DNA from: a virus
Virus record (IMG/VR): IMGVR_UViG_3300044630_000986
Coordinates: 1 to 26,274 of that record
Length of the DNA stretch: 26,274 nt
Reading direction: 5' to 3' (one strand)
The notes under the pieces were generated by a model. The model had not been told where the DNA came from and did no database searches. It saw only the letters and a list, made by a program, of their open reading frames with translations. The first letter of the stretch is position 1; each line of letters begins with the position of its first letter. Positions 4,921-12,646 of the stretch are shown piece by piece. The position numbers were made by a program, and so were the translations under genes.

Positions 4921-5559
4921 ACGCACTTCTTCAACAGTTGCTGGCGTACTAATCACAGTACCATTTGGCATTACAACAGTAATCATACAGTCTCCATCAG
5001 GTGCCACAATTTGTGGTCTTTGTGAAGACGGTGTTGTAATAGTCAAGTTCTCTACAGTACTAGAAGGGTTGCTGGTGCTGTTGCGCTTTTGTACAGCAGG
5101 TGGCATTGACTCAAACTCGGCTTCAGTAAAAGTAGGAGTTTCATCTTTTACGTCAATTGGAATAAGACCATTGGACAATTCCTTTGTCACAATTTTATTG
5201 TCAAATGCGTGATAGATGATGTTGTTCATTTCTTCTGTGTTGTCGTCATCCCACAAGATAAGAAGAGCACCATCTTTCTGCATGATTCGCTCAAGAGTCA
5301 ACTTGGTCGTATTGTCTGTCTGGTAAAAAGACGAAGCATTGTCAATCAAGACTCGTGGTGCCTTACCGTCAGACTCATAAATAACTTCAAAAGATGCTTC
5401 ATTCTCAATAAGAAAATCGTATACACGTTCTTCGTTGGGTGATGGCTTTGTATGACCAACAATAATGAAATCGTTTCCGTCAATTCCTAGGTCTCGTAAA
5501 CCGTCTTCAATGATGTTCTTGGGGCATGTTCCCCCGCCTAGAATTCCGTATGTAGCCAT
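4891..5559 (-). CDS. Rossmann/SLOG-like protein with small C-terminal domain, 222 aa
   Basis: Residues 1-135 look like an alpha/beta nucleotide-binding domain. There is an opening glycine-rich ILGGGTC, then alternating strands such as DFIIVGHTK and RVLIDN, and a late DGALLILWDDDNTEEMNNII that recalls the WDG...GT turn of SLOG/YspA-like proteins. A Ser/Thr/Pro-rich linker follows. The last 35 residues (ITVVMPNGTVISTPATVEEV) form a separate small beta-alpha unit. The function is unknown; ligand sensing is possible but unproven. It is last in the virion operon, 9 bp after the membrane-protein gene. The start has AAGGAAA upstream. Its 3' end overlaps that of the Dps gene on the other strand. I am confident that it is coding and unsure about the fold. 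Confidence 0.75.
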   Translation of the reverse strand: MATYGILGGGTCPKNIIEDGLRDLGIDGNDFIIVGHTKPSPNEERVYDFLIENEASFEVIYESDGKAPRVLIDNASSFYQTDNTTKLTLERIMQKDGALLILWDDDNTEEMNNIIYHAFDNKIVTKELSNGLIPIDVKDETPTFTEAEFESMPPAVQKRNSTSNPSSTVENLTITTPSSQRPQIVAPDGDCMITVVMPNGTVISTPATVEEVRVLLGLSGGS

Positions 5560-5568
5560 CTTGTTTCC

Positions 5569-5823
5569 TTATCGTAATGTTTTACGTTGTACATTGTCTC
5601 CTAAGAGCATCATTAAACGTACCACAGCGTGCCACACCCCTGCAAGGGTTGCTACAGCGAGTCCGTCAATATATGGGTCAGGGGTTCCCAATACTAAAGT
5701 AATTGGGTAACTAAGAACGACAGCAAAGACAATCTTTACCCAGGGCATAGCCTCTTTAGGTGTTAGAGCGTCTGCAAGTTGTACAAGTTTGTATACGGCT
5801 AGTGAAGCAATTAAATAATCCAT
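5569..5823 (-). CDS. Small membrane protein, holin candidate, 84 aa
   Basis: Protein of 84 aa. Hydrophobic stretches lie near the N-terminus (YLIASLAVYKLV), around residues 30-45 (VKIVFAVVLSYPITLVLG) and around 53-72 (GLAVATLAGVWHAVVRLMMLL). The tail is basic (NVQRKTLR). Two or three membrane segments with a charged C-terminus, right after the last tail gene, fit a holin, but no lysin gene is beside it. It could equally be a membrane protein of another kind. I chose the ATG at 5823, which overlaps the upstream stop codon as TAATG. A TTG at 5847 would extend it by eight residues into the upstream gene. Confidence 0.65.
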   Translation of the reverse strand: MDYLIASLAVYKLVQLADALTPKEAMPWVKIVFAVVLSYPITLVLGTPDPYIDGLAVATLAGVWHAVVRLMMLLGDNVQRKTLR

Positions 5824-7541
5824 TATTTTCCGATGTAGTAGTTCCAATCCAAAGTATAGTCGTTAACCATCGTAACTGGAATAACGTACTGAGACAAAAC
5901 TCTCTCAGTTGTCTCAATAGTACGCTGTCGGTCAAGTAGGTAATACGAGTAGTCTGCGTGGGTACCACCATCTCCCCAAAAGTAGTCAAACACACCATCT
6001 CCTGCTGTACCAGATGTAGATGGGATATAACCACCATCACGGGTACTACCATCAAAGTATTCGCCAACAAAAGACGGTTCCCAAAGCCATCGTCCTATAT
6101 ACGCAGAACTTCCAGGAACTAACTTAAATTCTAAAACAGGAACGGCATATATAGTATTAAAACTAGCACCCGCATTGGGAGCATATTCAAATACACGGCG
6201 TGATGATGAATCAGATGGCATAGTAGAAGTGTTGTTCCACGTGGTATCTAGATATAAATCAGAACCAATTAAACCAGTGAAAGGAATCGTAGCCGAGATT
6301 CCAGTGGCATTAGCAGTACTCATCAAATGAACACCACTAAAAGATGCTCCTGCACTAGCGGCTGTATCATAAGAACAATAGTATGTAGTTGTTTCTACAT
6401 AAGGATATTCTTTGACAGGGAATACTAATACAGTTGCTTCGTCACCTGACCATGTAGCACCTAGTGTAATAACAATACCCTCATTAGTATTTGTTACAGT
6501 AAATTCACCAGAAAAAGAACTATCGTCTGTGTATGCAACGACATTCCAAGTTGATGCTGTGTGTACAGAGCGGTAATAGGAATCAACGCTGTCATCTAAA
6601 CTAAAGTAGGTTGTTTCTTCAAATGTGGGGTCAGAGATAAAGTTAATTCTTTGTGCAAGAACATGAAAGATATGGTGAACAGTTGGGGAAGGACTGTAAT
6701 CATATTGGTAAGACGCCCCACAACCTGTCATAGATGAAATATAGGAAATAATGTTACCAATAGTTCCTTTACGTTGTCTTAATGTTCCAATGTTGTTTAA
6801 TAAAGAACGAGTCTTAGTTGTACCAAGGTCATTAATGCCAACCTCTAATCCTGTTTGATACGCAAGTTGCTCTAAAGCAGGGGTTACTGCAAGATTAGGG
6901 TCATTAGAAAGTGCCACGCTGTCAATCAATGTACGAGTTCTGTCAAGTTCGTTTCCGAACAGTTCCAAAAATCCATACAGTGGTGTGTAACCGCTTTCCA
7001 ATGGTGTTTGTTGCTCATCAAGGTTGCGGTAATACATGGGGATATTAGACCACAAAGACTCCACCGACTGGTGTTGTGTTGGCAATTGAATATACAAAGT
7101 TGCTTCACGGTTGTACCAATAGTCTACGTCTGCCTGATACTTTACAAACAAACTGTAGTAGACCCAGCGACCAGGTATTGTTGCTGGTACATCATCATAG
7201 ATAGTTGCACCTGTAGAAGCGGTAATGGTAGTTACCACGGAACCATCAGCAACAGTAATTGGTTCTCCAGTGGTAGATGAAACAATTACAAGAGCAACAG
7301 GTGATGCTACTGATGCTCCAATTACGTCACTTTCAAATGCAAGTGTTTCTCCTAAAGACCATTCAAGACGAACAGTAGTAGGATTTAAGATGTTAGCGCT
7401 AAAAGTACTGTTACCAGTTTCAGTAAGTGCTACAGAAGATACACCATCAGCACGTAGTGAACCATCTGTACGTCCGTTAGCACGGACATAAGAACCAAAA
7501 CCTACAGTTGTTTTACGAATTGTAAATGATGTAAATGCCAT
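5823..7541 (-). CDS. Baseplate protein, gpI-like core with C-terminal beta-rich domain
   Basis: Protein of 572 aa. An N-terminal beta-rich region (about 1-165) resembles a structural or binding module. The centre (about 185-290) has features of the P2 gpI tail-protein family: LEQLAYQTGLEV, repeated Leu/Asn helices, and LRQRKGTIGNIISYI, matching the usual RKGT segment. From about 305 a long Ser/Thr/Tyr-rich beta region follows, ending with a GEYFDGSTRDGGY...FWGDGGTHADYSYY pattern. That is typical of carbohydrate-binding minor tail proteins of actinobacterial phages. It should join the baseplate wedge to host-contact parts. It follows the gpJ-like gene with only 3 bp between, and its stop overlaps the next start. 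Assignment of the ends as sugar-binding is inference. Confidence 0.8.
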   Translation of the reverse strand: MAFTSFTIRKTTVGFGSYVRANGRTDGSLRADGVSSVALTETGNSTFSANILNPTTVRLEWSLGETLAFESDVIGASVASPVALVIVSSTTGEPITVADGSVVTTITASTGATIYDDVPATIPGRWVYYSLFVKYQADVDYWYNREATLYIQLPTQHQSVESLWSNIPMYYRNLDEQQTPLESGYTPLYGFLELFGNELDRTRTLIDSVALSNDPNLAVTPALEQLAYQTGLEVGINDLGTTKTRSLLNNIGTLRQRKGTIGNIISYISSMTGCGASYQYDYSPSPTVHHIFHVLAQRINFISDPTFEETTYFSLDDSVDSYYRSVHTASTWNVVAYTDDSSFSGEFTVTNTNEGIVITLGATWSGDEATVLVFPVKEYPYVETTTYYCSYDTAASAGASFSGVHLMSTANATGISATIPFTGLIGSDLYLDTTWNNTSTMPSDSSSRRVFEYAPNAGASFNTIYAVPVLEFKLVPGSSAYIGRWLWEPSFVGEYFDGSTRDGGYIPSTSGTAGDGVFDYFWGDGGTHADYSYYLLDRQRTIETTERVLSQYVIPVTMVNDYTLDWNYYIGK

Positions 7542-7544
7542 TTG

Positions 7545-9080
7545 TTATACCAAAATTCCCGTAATACCAGAACCAGGTTGTCCAGCCGTAGGGCTAGTAA
7601 CAACAATAGTTCCTTTACGGAGCAACGCTGTATCAGTTGTAGAAACAGTTGTGTACACCTCTTGAGCAACATCTCCGTTCTTTCGGAACCGTGATATGGT
7701 TGCGTAATCAACACCTTCTACGTTTTGAATTGCTCTGTACAAAGAACCAAGAGATAGTACTTGACCAAATGAAACGTTGTCAAAAGTAAAGAATTGATTG
7801 ATTGTTTCTTCTACTGCTTCCTTTACCCACTGTGCTACGTACTGGTCCTGTATATTTACGTTAACTGTAATGTTCACAGGGGATAAAGTAATTGTTGGTG
7901 ATACTCCAACACTTGCCCCTACAACAGTTCGTGTTGAAAAGTATTCAATAACATTATCTTGTAATGCCTGGGAAACAGGCAACGAAGTTGCAGTGGTAGT
8001 TAGATAGTCGGCTTCAAATGGGGCTACATACAACATGATGTTTGGAGCACCTGACGAGTCACATGTTGCTTTTGCAACTTGTGCAGTACGTAGTGCCAAG
8101 TCCTTAAAGTCCTGTACCGAAACCGCACGGTCCTGAGTACGGAACATCAACGGGATGTTTGCTCGCATGGACTCAATGGATTCAGAATCTGAACCACCGC
8201 CTGTAGCACTAGATGCCGACACGTAAGCGTTATTGATGCTTACATCAGTATCAAATGATGAGATGCGGTCAGCACTGACGTTGCCTGCGTACCCAATACC
8301 ACGGCGGTAGTTGACGGATACATCAGCACCATTAGAAGGTATCTTTCCGTTGACACCGTTACCAAAGATAATCTGTGACACACCATCAGCAGATGTTTCA
8401 ATAGTAAAACTCTTACTGTCTGATGCAATGTCTGAAATGTTAGACGAATAATAGTATTGAACAGGAGTCGGAGCACCAGAAACTACAGGACCTTCATACA
8501 CATAGACTTCCACACTTGAAGCCACAACTCCTGTGTAGCGCAAGTTAAAACGCTGTGATGACAAACCGTTGCTGACACCAGCGATACGAGTTACAGCATT
8601 AATAGGTGATTCGTTGCTGACCAAGCGACCCTCTGCTACAGGAACGGTAACTGCTAAAACGGAAGGACCCATGGACGCAGACGCAGTAGACGTAAAGTAG
8701 ACAATGGGGTTGTTGTCAGTAGCAGGGGCAACAAACCCTGTACCTGCGGGAATATTAATTGATTCACTATGCGTGGGCACAGTTGCAGTAACTGTCACAG
8801 TTCCTGTAGATGATGTTTGAAACAAAGGACGATAATCCAAAAGGTTGGCGATAGCCAACACACTGCTGGGCTGTGTTGCAGTGTTGAGGTATGTTTCAGC
8901 GGCAACACGGTCAATGTAGTAATGAAGAATATCTCCCATGTATGCCCACAGGTCAACCATTAAAACACCAAAGTCCCCACGGTCACGTGAAGACCATTCG
9001 GGGATAACAGAGGACGCACGGTTAAACAAGTCTTGACGAATAGACAGATAATCACGACTTGTGTAATCAAAACTTGCCAT
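7545..9080 (-). CDS. Baseplate wedge protein, gpJ/gp6-like
   Basis: Protein of 511 aa in the baseplate J family (P2 gpJ, T4 gp6). The opening DYTSRDYLSIRQDL, then EWSSRDRGDFGVLMVDLWAY and AETYLNTATQPSSV, is the standard start of the family. The middle is beta-rich (TVTVTATVP, INIPAGTGFVAP). The usual late segment follows, with VQDFKDLALR and AKATCDSSG, then ITVNVNIQDQYV and VKEAVEETINQFF, ending LYRAIQNVEGVDYATISR. Its role is to form the wedge ring that triggers sheath contraction. The start overlaps the stop of the gp25-like gene by one base, and the order gp25-gpJ-gpI is the same as in P2-type tails. Confidence 0.92.
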   Translation of the reverse strand: MASFDYTSRDYLSIRQDLFNRASSVIPEWSSRDRGDFGVLMVDLWAYMGDILHYYIDRVAAETYLNTATQPSSVLAIANLLDYRPLFQTSSTGTVTVTATVPTHSESINIPAGTGFVAPATDNNPIVYFTSTASASMGPSVLAVTVPVAEGRLVSNESPINAVTRIAGVSNGLSSQRFNLRYTGVVASSVEVYVYEGPVVSGAPTPVQYYYSSNISDIASDSKSFTIETSADGVSQIIFGNGVNGKIPSNGADVSVNYRRGIGYAGNVSADRISSFDTDVSINNAYVSASSATGGGSDSESIESMRANIPLMFRTQDRAVSVQDFKDLALRTAQVAKATCDSSGAPNIMLYVAPFEADYLTTTATSLPVSQALQDNVIEYFSTRTVVGASVGVSPTITLSPVNITVNVNIQDQYVAQWVKEAVEETINQFFTFDNVSFGQVLSLGSLYRAIQNVEGVDYATISRFRKNGDVAQEVYTTVSTTDTALLRKGTIVVTSPTAGQPGSGITGILV

Positions 9081-9496
9081 TAGAGTGACCCTCCCAACAG
9101 GGTTGTTTGTGAATTAGTTAAATTAAATGTTACTACGGATGAACCAAACGGGGGCACAGAATACTGAATGGACACGTTAATAGAAGTCTCATACTCGGTG
9201 CCGTAGAAGTCCTCTTCAGCCATTGAAATCTGCATGTTAGTTACTTTTCCAATAGTTAAACTTTCATTTAAATCTTGAATAGCATCTATTTTATATTCAG
9301 CAAAGATTAGAGGGTCCATTTCCTCAAAGAGTAAGGAACGGATGTCAGAGCCATACCTTGAAACCATGACACGTTCGCCGTTACCTGTAGTTAAAATGTC
9401 TAGAATTTGTTGTTCAACAATCTTGTTAATGGATTCAGTTGTTGTAACACGTCCCGTATCTGATGTAAATGAAAAGGGTACTGAAATAACTTTCAT
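9080..9496 (-). CDS. Baseplate wedge protein, gp25/gpW-like
   Basis: Protein of 138 aa, the usual size for the T4 gp25/P2 W family with its lysozyme-like fold. The hallmark segment GERVMVSRYGSDIRSLLFEE is at about residues 39-58. It follows a helical EQQILDILTT and precedes a beta-rich end with INVSIQYSVP. It sits between sheath and wedge, and should nucleate sheath assembly on the baseplate. AGGAG lies about nine bases before the ATG. Neighbours are the hub gene upstream (26-bp gap) and the gpJ-like gene downstream (one-base overlap). Confidence 0.92.
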   Translation of the reverse strand: MKVISVPFSFTSDTGRVTTTESINKIVEQQILDILTTGNGERVMVSRYGSDIRSLLFEEMDPLIFAEYKIDAIQDLNESLTIGKVTNMQISMAEEDFYGTEYETSINVSIQYSVPPFGSSVVTFNLTNSQTTLLGGSL

Positions 9497-9522
9497 ACTA
9501 ACAAACTCCTAAATAAATTATA

Positions 9523-10695
9523 TTATGCATAAACATGTACCATATCTGTTTCAGACACCCAACGACCATTTTTCAGGGCGGGAGCAGGTGGGGTACTGTA
9601 AGAAGCAACCATTGTTGGCTCTACCTCACTGGCACCTAATGAGTCTTTTGAAATCTCTATTGAGGTTGAGATAGTAGATTGAAACAGTTCATGATGTACG
9701 TTATTTACATACCAAAATCCATCAAACTGTGAATTGTATTCTTTAATACTTACAACCCCACCAGGTTGGATAGATGTGTCCCCAACTACATCTACGTGTG
9801 CCGTCATAGGAAACTTCTTACGCAACTCGGCACTAACAAACTTGTTTCCCATTTCATATGAGATGGCGTTAGTATTCAAAGTGTTTGTCAATAATGTTTC
9901 AATAGGTTTGCCTAGTCCAGATGTTTCGTCACTATTACTATTAGATGCAGACAGCATTTTGCCAGAGTTATCTAATAAATAAATAGTGTCAGCATTTCTG
10001 TTTCCATCAGGTGTTACACCGCCAATGCGACCATCAAATCTCATGATTTGTCCAGGGCTGGCAGACGGTGCTCCTAGTGACCCCCTCAATGTAAACAACG
10101 CACTGTATGAACGCTTACGTGATATTGCTTTGTAGGGGTCCCAGACGTGTATATGTGTATTTTCAACAGACACGCTGTATCCCAATGAGTTAGCACTCTC
10201 TACTAAAAAAGACCAATCAGATTGTGCTGTTTGCACTAAGCGAGTAAATAGATAAGAGTCATTGGGTACAGATACAGAAAATTGGTATTTATCTGCAAGT
10301 TCCGTAGCAATCTCTGACAATGTGATGGTTTCCCAGACACGTGAGGTCGTAGATTTCATTAAGTAACTAGCGCTTAGGCAATAAGCACGTGTCATTTGAA
10401 ATGGGCTGTTATTAACCATACCATCATAAGATGCGGATACAGGTTCTAAAAATGTAATGTACCCACAGAACTCAAACGCATCACGTTCTCTCATTTCAAT
10501 AGACAATTGAATAGGACGGTCAATGTACTCACTAATAAGTTGTGGGTTTAATCCAGCAAATTCTAAAATAACCATGTTGTGCATGTTTTCTTTTAATTCA
10601 ACTGTCATGCGAACAATGGACAAGTAGTCAACAGGTACATTGTCAATGCGTATAGTCACCTTCGGTGACAGGTCGGAAGAGCCTTTAAAAATCAT
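9523..10695 (-). CDS. Baseplate hub protein, gpD/gp27-like
   Basis: Protein of 390 aa resembling phage late control gene D proteins and T4 gp27, which form the trimeric hub under the tail tube. Signs are the N-terminal beta barrel (VTIRIDNVPVDYLSIV), the LSEIATELADKYQFSV segment and, above all, AQSDWSFLVESANSLGYSV at about residues 158-176. A later beta region GGVVSIKEYNSQFDGFWYV matches the second barrel. The spike is not encoded in the same gene: there is no OB-fold or lysozyme domain after the hub. The ATG overlaps the stop of the LysM-like gene. The C-terminus (PPAPALKNGRWVSE) is a flexible tail. Confidence 0.88.
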   Translation of the reverse strand: MIFKGSSDLSPKVTIRIDNVPVDYLSIVRMTVELKENMHNMVILEFAGLNPQLISEYIDRPIQLSIEMRERDAFEFCGYITFLEPVSASYDGMVNNSPFQMTRAYCLSASYLMKSTTSRVWETITLSEIATELADKYQFSVSVPNDSYLFTRLVQTAQSDWSFLVESANSLGYSVSVENTHIHVWDPYKAISRKRSYSALFTLRGSLGAPSASPGQIMRFDGRIGGVTPDGNRNADTIYLLDNSGKMLSASNSNSDETSGLGKPIETLLTNTLNTNAISYEMGNKFVSAELRKKFPMTAHVDVVGDTSIQPGGVVSIKEYNSQFDGFWYVNNVHHELFQSTISTSIEISKDSLGASEVEPTMVASYSTPPAPALKNGRWVSETDMVHVYA

Positions 10696-10949
10696 AACAT
10701 TGGTATTTTTACAACGGTACCTGCAGTCAACTTGTCAGGATACATAATGTTTAGATTAAGGTCAGCAATCTTCCAGTACATAGAAGCGTCATTAAGGTAG
10801 ATAGATGCAAGGTACTGCAATGTTTGACCGTCTTCCGCAATGATAGTAATAAAGTTATTTGTTGAGTATTTATTAGGTACAGCAACATTCTTTGTTTCGT
10901 TATTGCGGGTTTCAGAGGATTGCGTGTATCGGGAGCCTTTAATAATCAT
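10692..10949 (-). CDS. LysM-like baseplate/tube-end protein, 85 aa
   Basis: Small protein with a LysM-like fold in its last 50 residues: ITIIAEDGQTLQYLASIYLN, then MYWKIADLNLNIMYPDKLTA and VVKIP. LysM domains at this place in contractile tails (as in gp53-like or CIS proteins) hold the hub to the tube rather than bind peptidoglycan. The ATG at 10949 overlaps the upstream stop codon as ATGA, so I take this start. A longer frame from 10979 would add ten residues that read through the upstream gene. The 3' end overlaps the hub gene by 4 bp. The first 35 residues are polar and probably disordered. Confidence 0.8.
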   Translation of the reverse strand: MIIKGSRYTQSSETRNNETKNVAVPNKYSTNNFITIIAEDGQTLQYLASIYLNDASMYWKIADLNLNIMYPDKLTAGTVVKIPML

Positions 10950-12646
10950 GATTGATACCCCAACGAATACATGCGCCACTTAAGACCAGCATTTCTAACC
11001 TTTGCCCAATCCGCTGTGCTGTTAGCACTAAAAGTATGGTTACTACGGTATGAATATGTAACAGTCGCAGGACCACTGTTACTAGTGTATTCCATTGTGT
11101 AATTATGAAGAATAGAAAAAGTAACTTTGTCGGTATCTAAAACCGTTTCTACTTTACCTGCCGTTGGATGAATATACCATCTATCGTTGTTTACTGAACC
11201 AATGACCTTTTTGTTGGCGTTATTTGCAATGTCAGCACCGCCGTTTTCGTGTGGATTATTGTTCATCCGTCTAAAGTTTATTTGAGAAGAAAGTAATTTA
11301 ATTTCACTACGAACAGGACCCGTTGCAGTAGGTCCCTGTGACTGGTTTCCATAGTTTAAGTACATTTCAAATGTAGCGTCATACTTCCATGTAACCCCTG
11401 TGTCTTCCACAGCCGTTTTCATTGCTTGTGACACTGCGCTTGTTAACGTACCCCCGTAATTAACTTTGTACCACGGAGTGTTTGAGTTATACCAATCTTT
11501 AAAAGTTGAGAACTCCTGGTCAGGGGATACCAGCCCTGGTTCTGGAAATAGATTGGCTTGAATAACAGCATCACTATAGTCATCATAGTTTGCACTAAAG
11601 GTAATAGAGTTACTTGTATTACTGTCGTTATCGTTGTAAACAGGTACATAATTAATAAACGTACCTCTCGTAAGTAATCCTTTCATTTTTAACGCTAACG
11701 CATCATCCTTTTTCTTAGTTTCTATTTGGTCTTTCACGGCAGTCTCTAAGGCATCGGTTAAGTAGGCTTTCTCACGAGCAAATCCAATGTATAAAGCCCT
11801 TACAGATAGAGTAACTTTACAAATGGTAGGAACATAGTTACGAGTAAACTTAACAAACTGAACGCTACTTTGCTCTACAAAACCCTCAACCATAAACAAC
11901 GATGAGAATACAATACGTACTGGTAGAGGGCTTAGAAATGCAGAGTTGCCGTAGTTCTTTTGAACTGTTGTTTGAAAAGCAGTGTCATTAAAAGAAAAAC
12001 TAGCACTACCATCTCCAGCCGTGTATGTGCTTTGTGAAAGGTTTGAAGCGTTGTTCCAGTATGACTTTAAAAAGTCAACCATGTCTGGGGTGATAGATTG
12101 ACCAATAATAGAGTCTAAGACATAAAGGTCTGCAAGAACTCCCAAAGTAGACACATCGTCTGGCTTTGTGTTCTCTCCATAAGCATCCAAACTTCCAGTA
12201 ATAGGGGTTGATTGCTTTCGGTTACCAGCACTATCTGTAAATCTGCTTGTTACAACCTCTGACTCACGGTTAAACAAAATGTCAAAAGAAAAAGAAGAAC
12301 TACCAGGAACTGGTTGTAACAAGTTAGTAGGGTCTTGTAACAACGGGTTAAGCATAGACATGTTCATACTTACAGTACGGTCTAGCGTTGTTGGATTAAA
12401 TTGAAAGAACAGTCTACGTTGCTTTACTGTGTTGGAACCACTTACTTTTTGCTTACCTAATACTGCAGGGTAAATGCCACGAATAAAACCACGTTGAATT
12501 GGCTCTGAACCACGACTACCAAGTGGGTTTGTTATGTTACTTGGATAATTAAAGTTAGGGTTATCGTTGTAGTTTCTATTTGTGTTTTTACCGCCACCTT
12601 CATAAGAAGGGAACTTGTAAAACTGGTCGGATGCGTAGTTGGTCAT
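10946..12646 (-). CDS. Contractile-tail tube-end/initiator protein, CIS tube family-like
   Basis: Protein of 566 aa. Near residues 78-95 it has RLFFQFNPTTLDRTVSMN. This FQFNP-type segment is the mark of the contractile injection system tube protein N-domain (Afp7/Pvc7 group), which in those systems is linked to LysM. Here LysM is a separate gene directly downstream with an ATGA overlap, which supports the reading. N-terminal residues 1-60 are Asn/Gly/Tyr-rich and look disordered. A middle part has FSFDILFNRESEV and SSLFMVEGFVEQSSVQFVKF, consistent with tube-like beta sheets. The final third (residues about 330-566) is beta-rich and not recognised. It probably caps the baseplate end of the tube. 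It lies between the tape measure and the hub gene. Confidence 0.72.
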   Translation of the reverse strand: MTNYASDQFYKFPSYEGGGKNTNRNYNDNPNFNYPSNITNPLGSRGSEPIQRGFIRGIYPAVLGKQKVSGSNTVKQRRLFFQFNPTTLDRTVSMNMSMLNPLLQDPTNLLQPVPGSSSFSFDILFNRESEVVTSRFTDSAGNRKQSTPITGSLDAYGENTKPDDVSTLGVLADLYVLDSIIGQSITPDMVDFLKSYWNNASNLSQSTYTAGDGSASFSFNDTAFQTTVQKNYGNSAFLSPLPVRIVFSSLFMVEGFVEQSSVQFVKFTRNYVPTICKVTLSVRALYIGFAREKAYLTDALETAVKDQIETKKKDDALALKMKGLLTRGTFINYVPVYNDNDSNTSNSITFSANYDDYSDAVIQANLFPEPGLVSPDQEFSTFKDWYNSNTPWYKVNYGGTLTSAVSQAMKTAVEDTGVTWKYDATFEMYLNYGNQSQGPTATGPVRSEIKLLSSQINFRRMNNNPHENGGADIANNANKKVIGSVNNDRWYIHPTAGKVETVLDTDKVTFSILHNYTMEYTSNSGPATVTYSYRSNHTFSANSTADWAKVRNAGLKWRMYSLGYQS

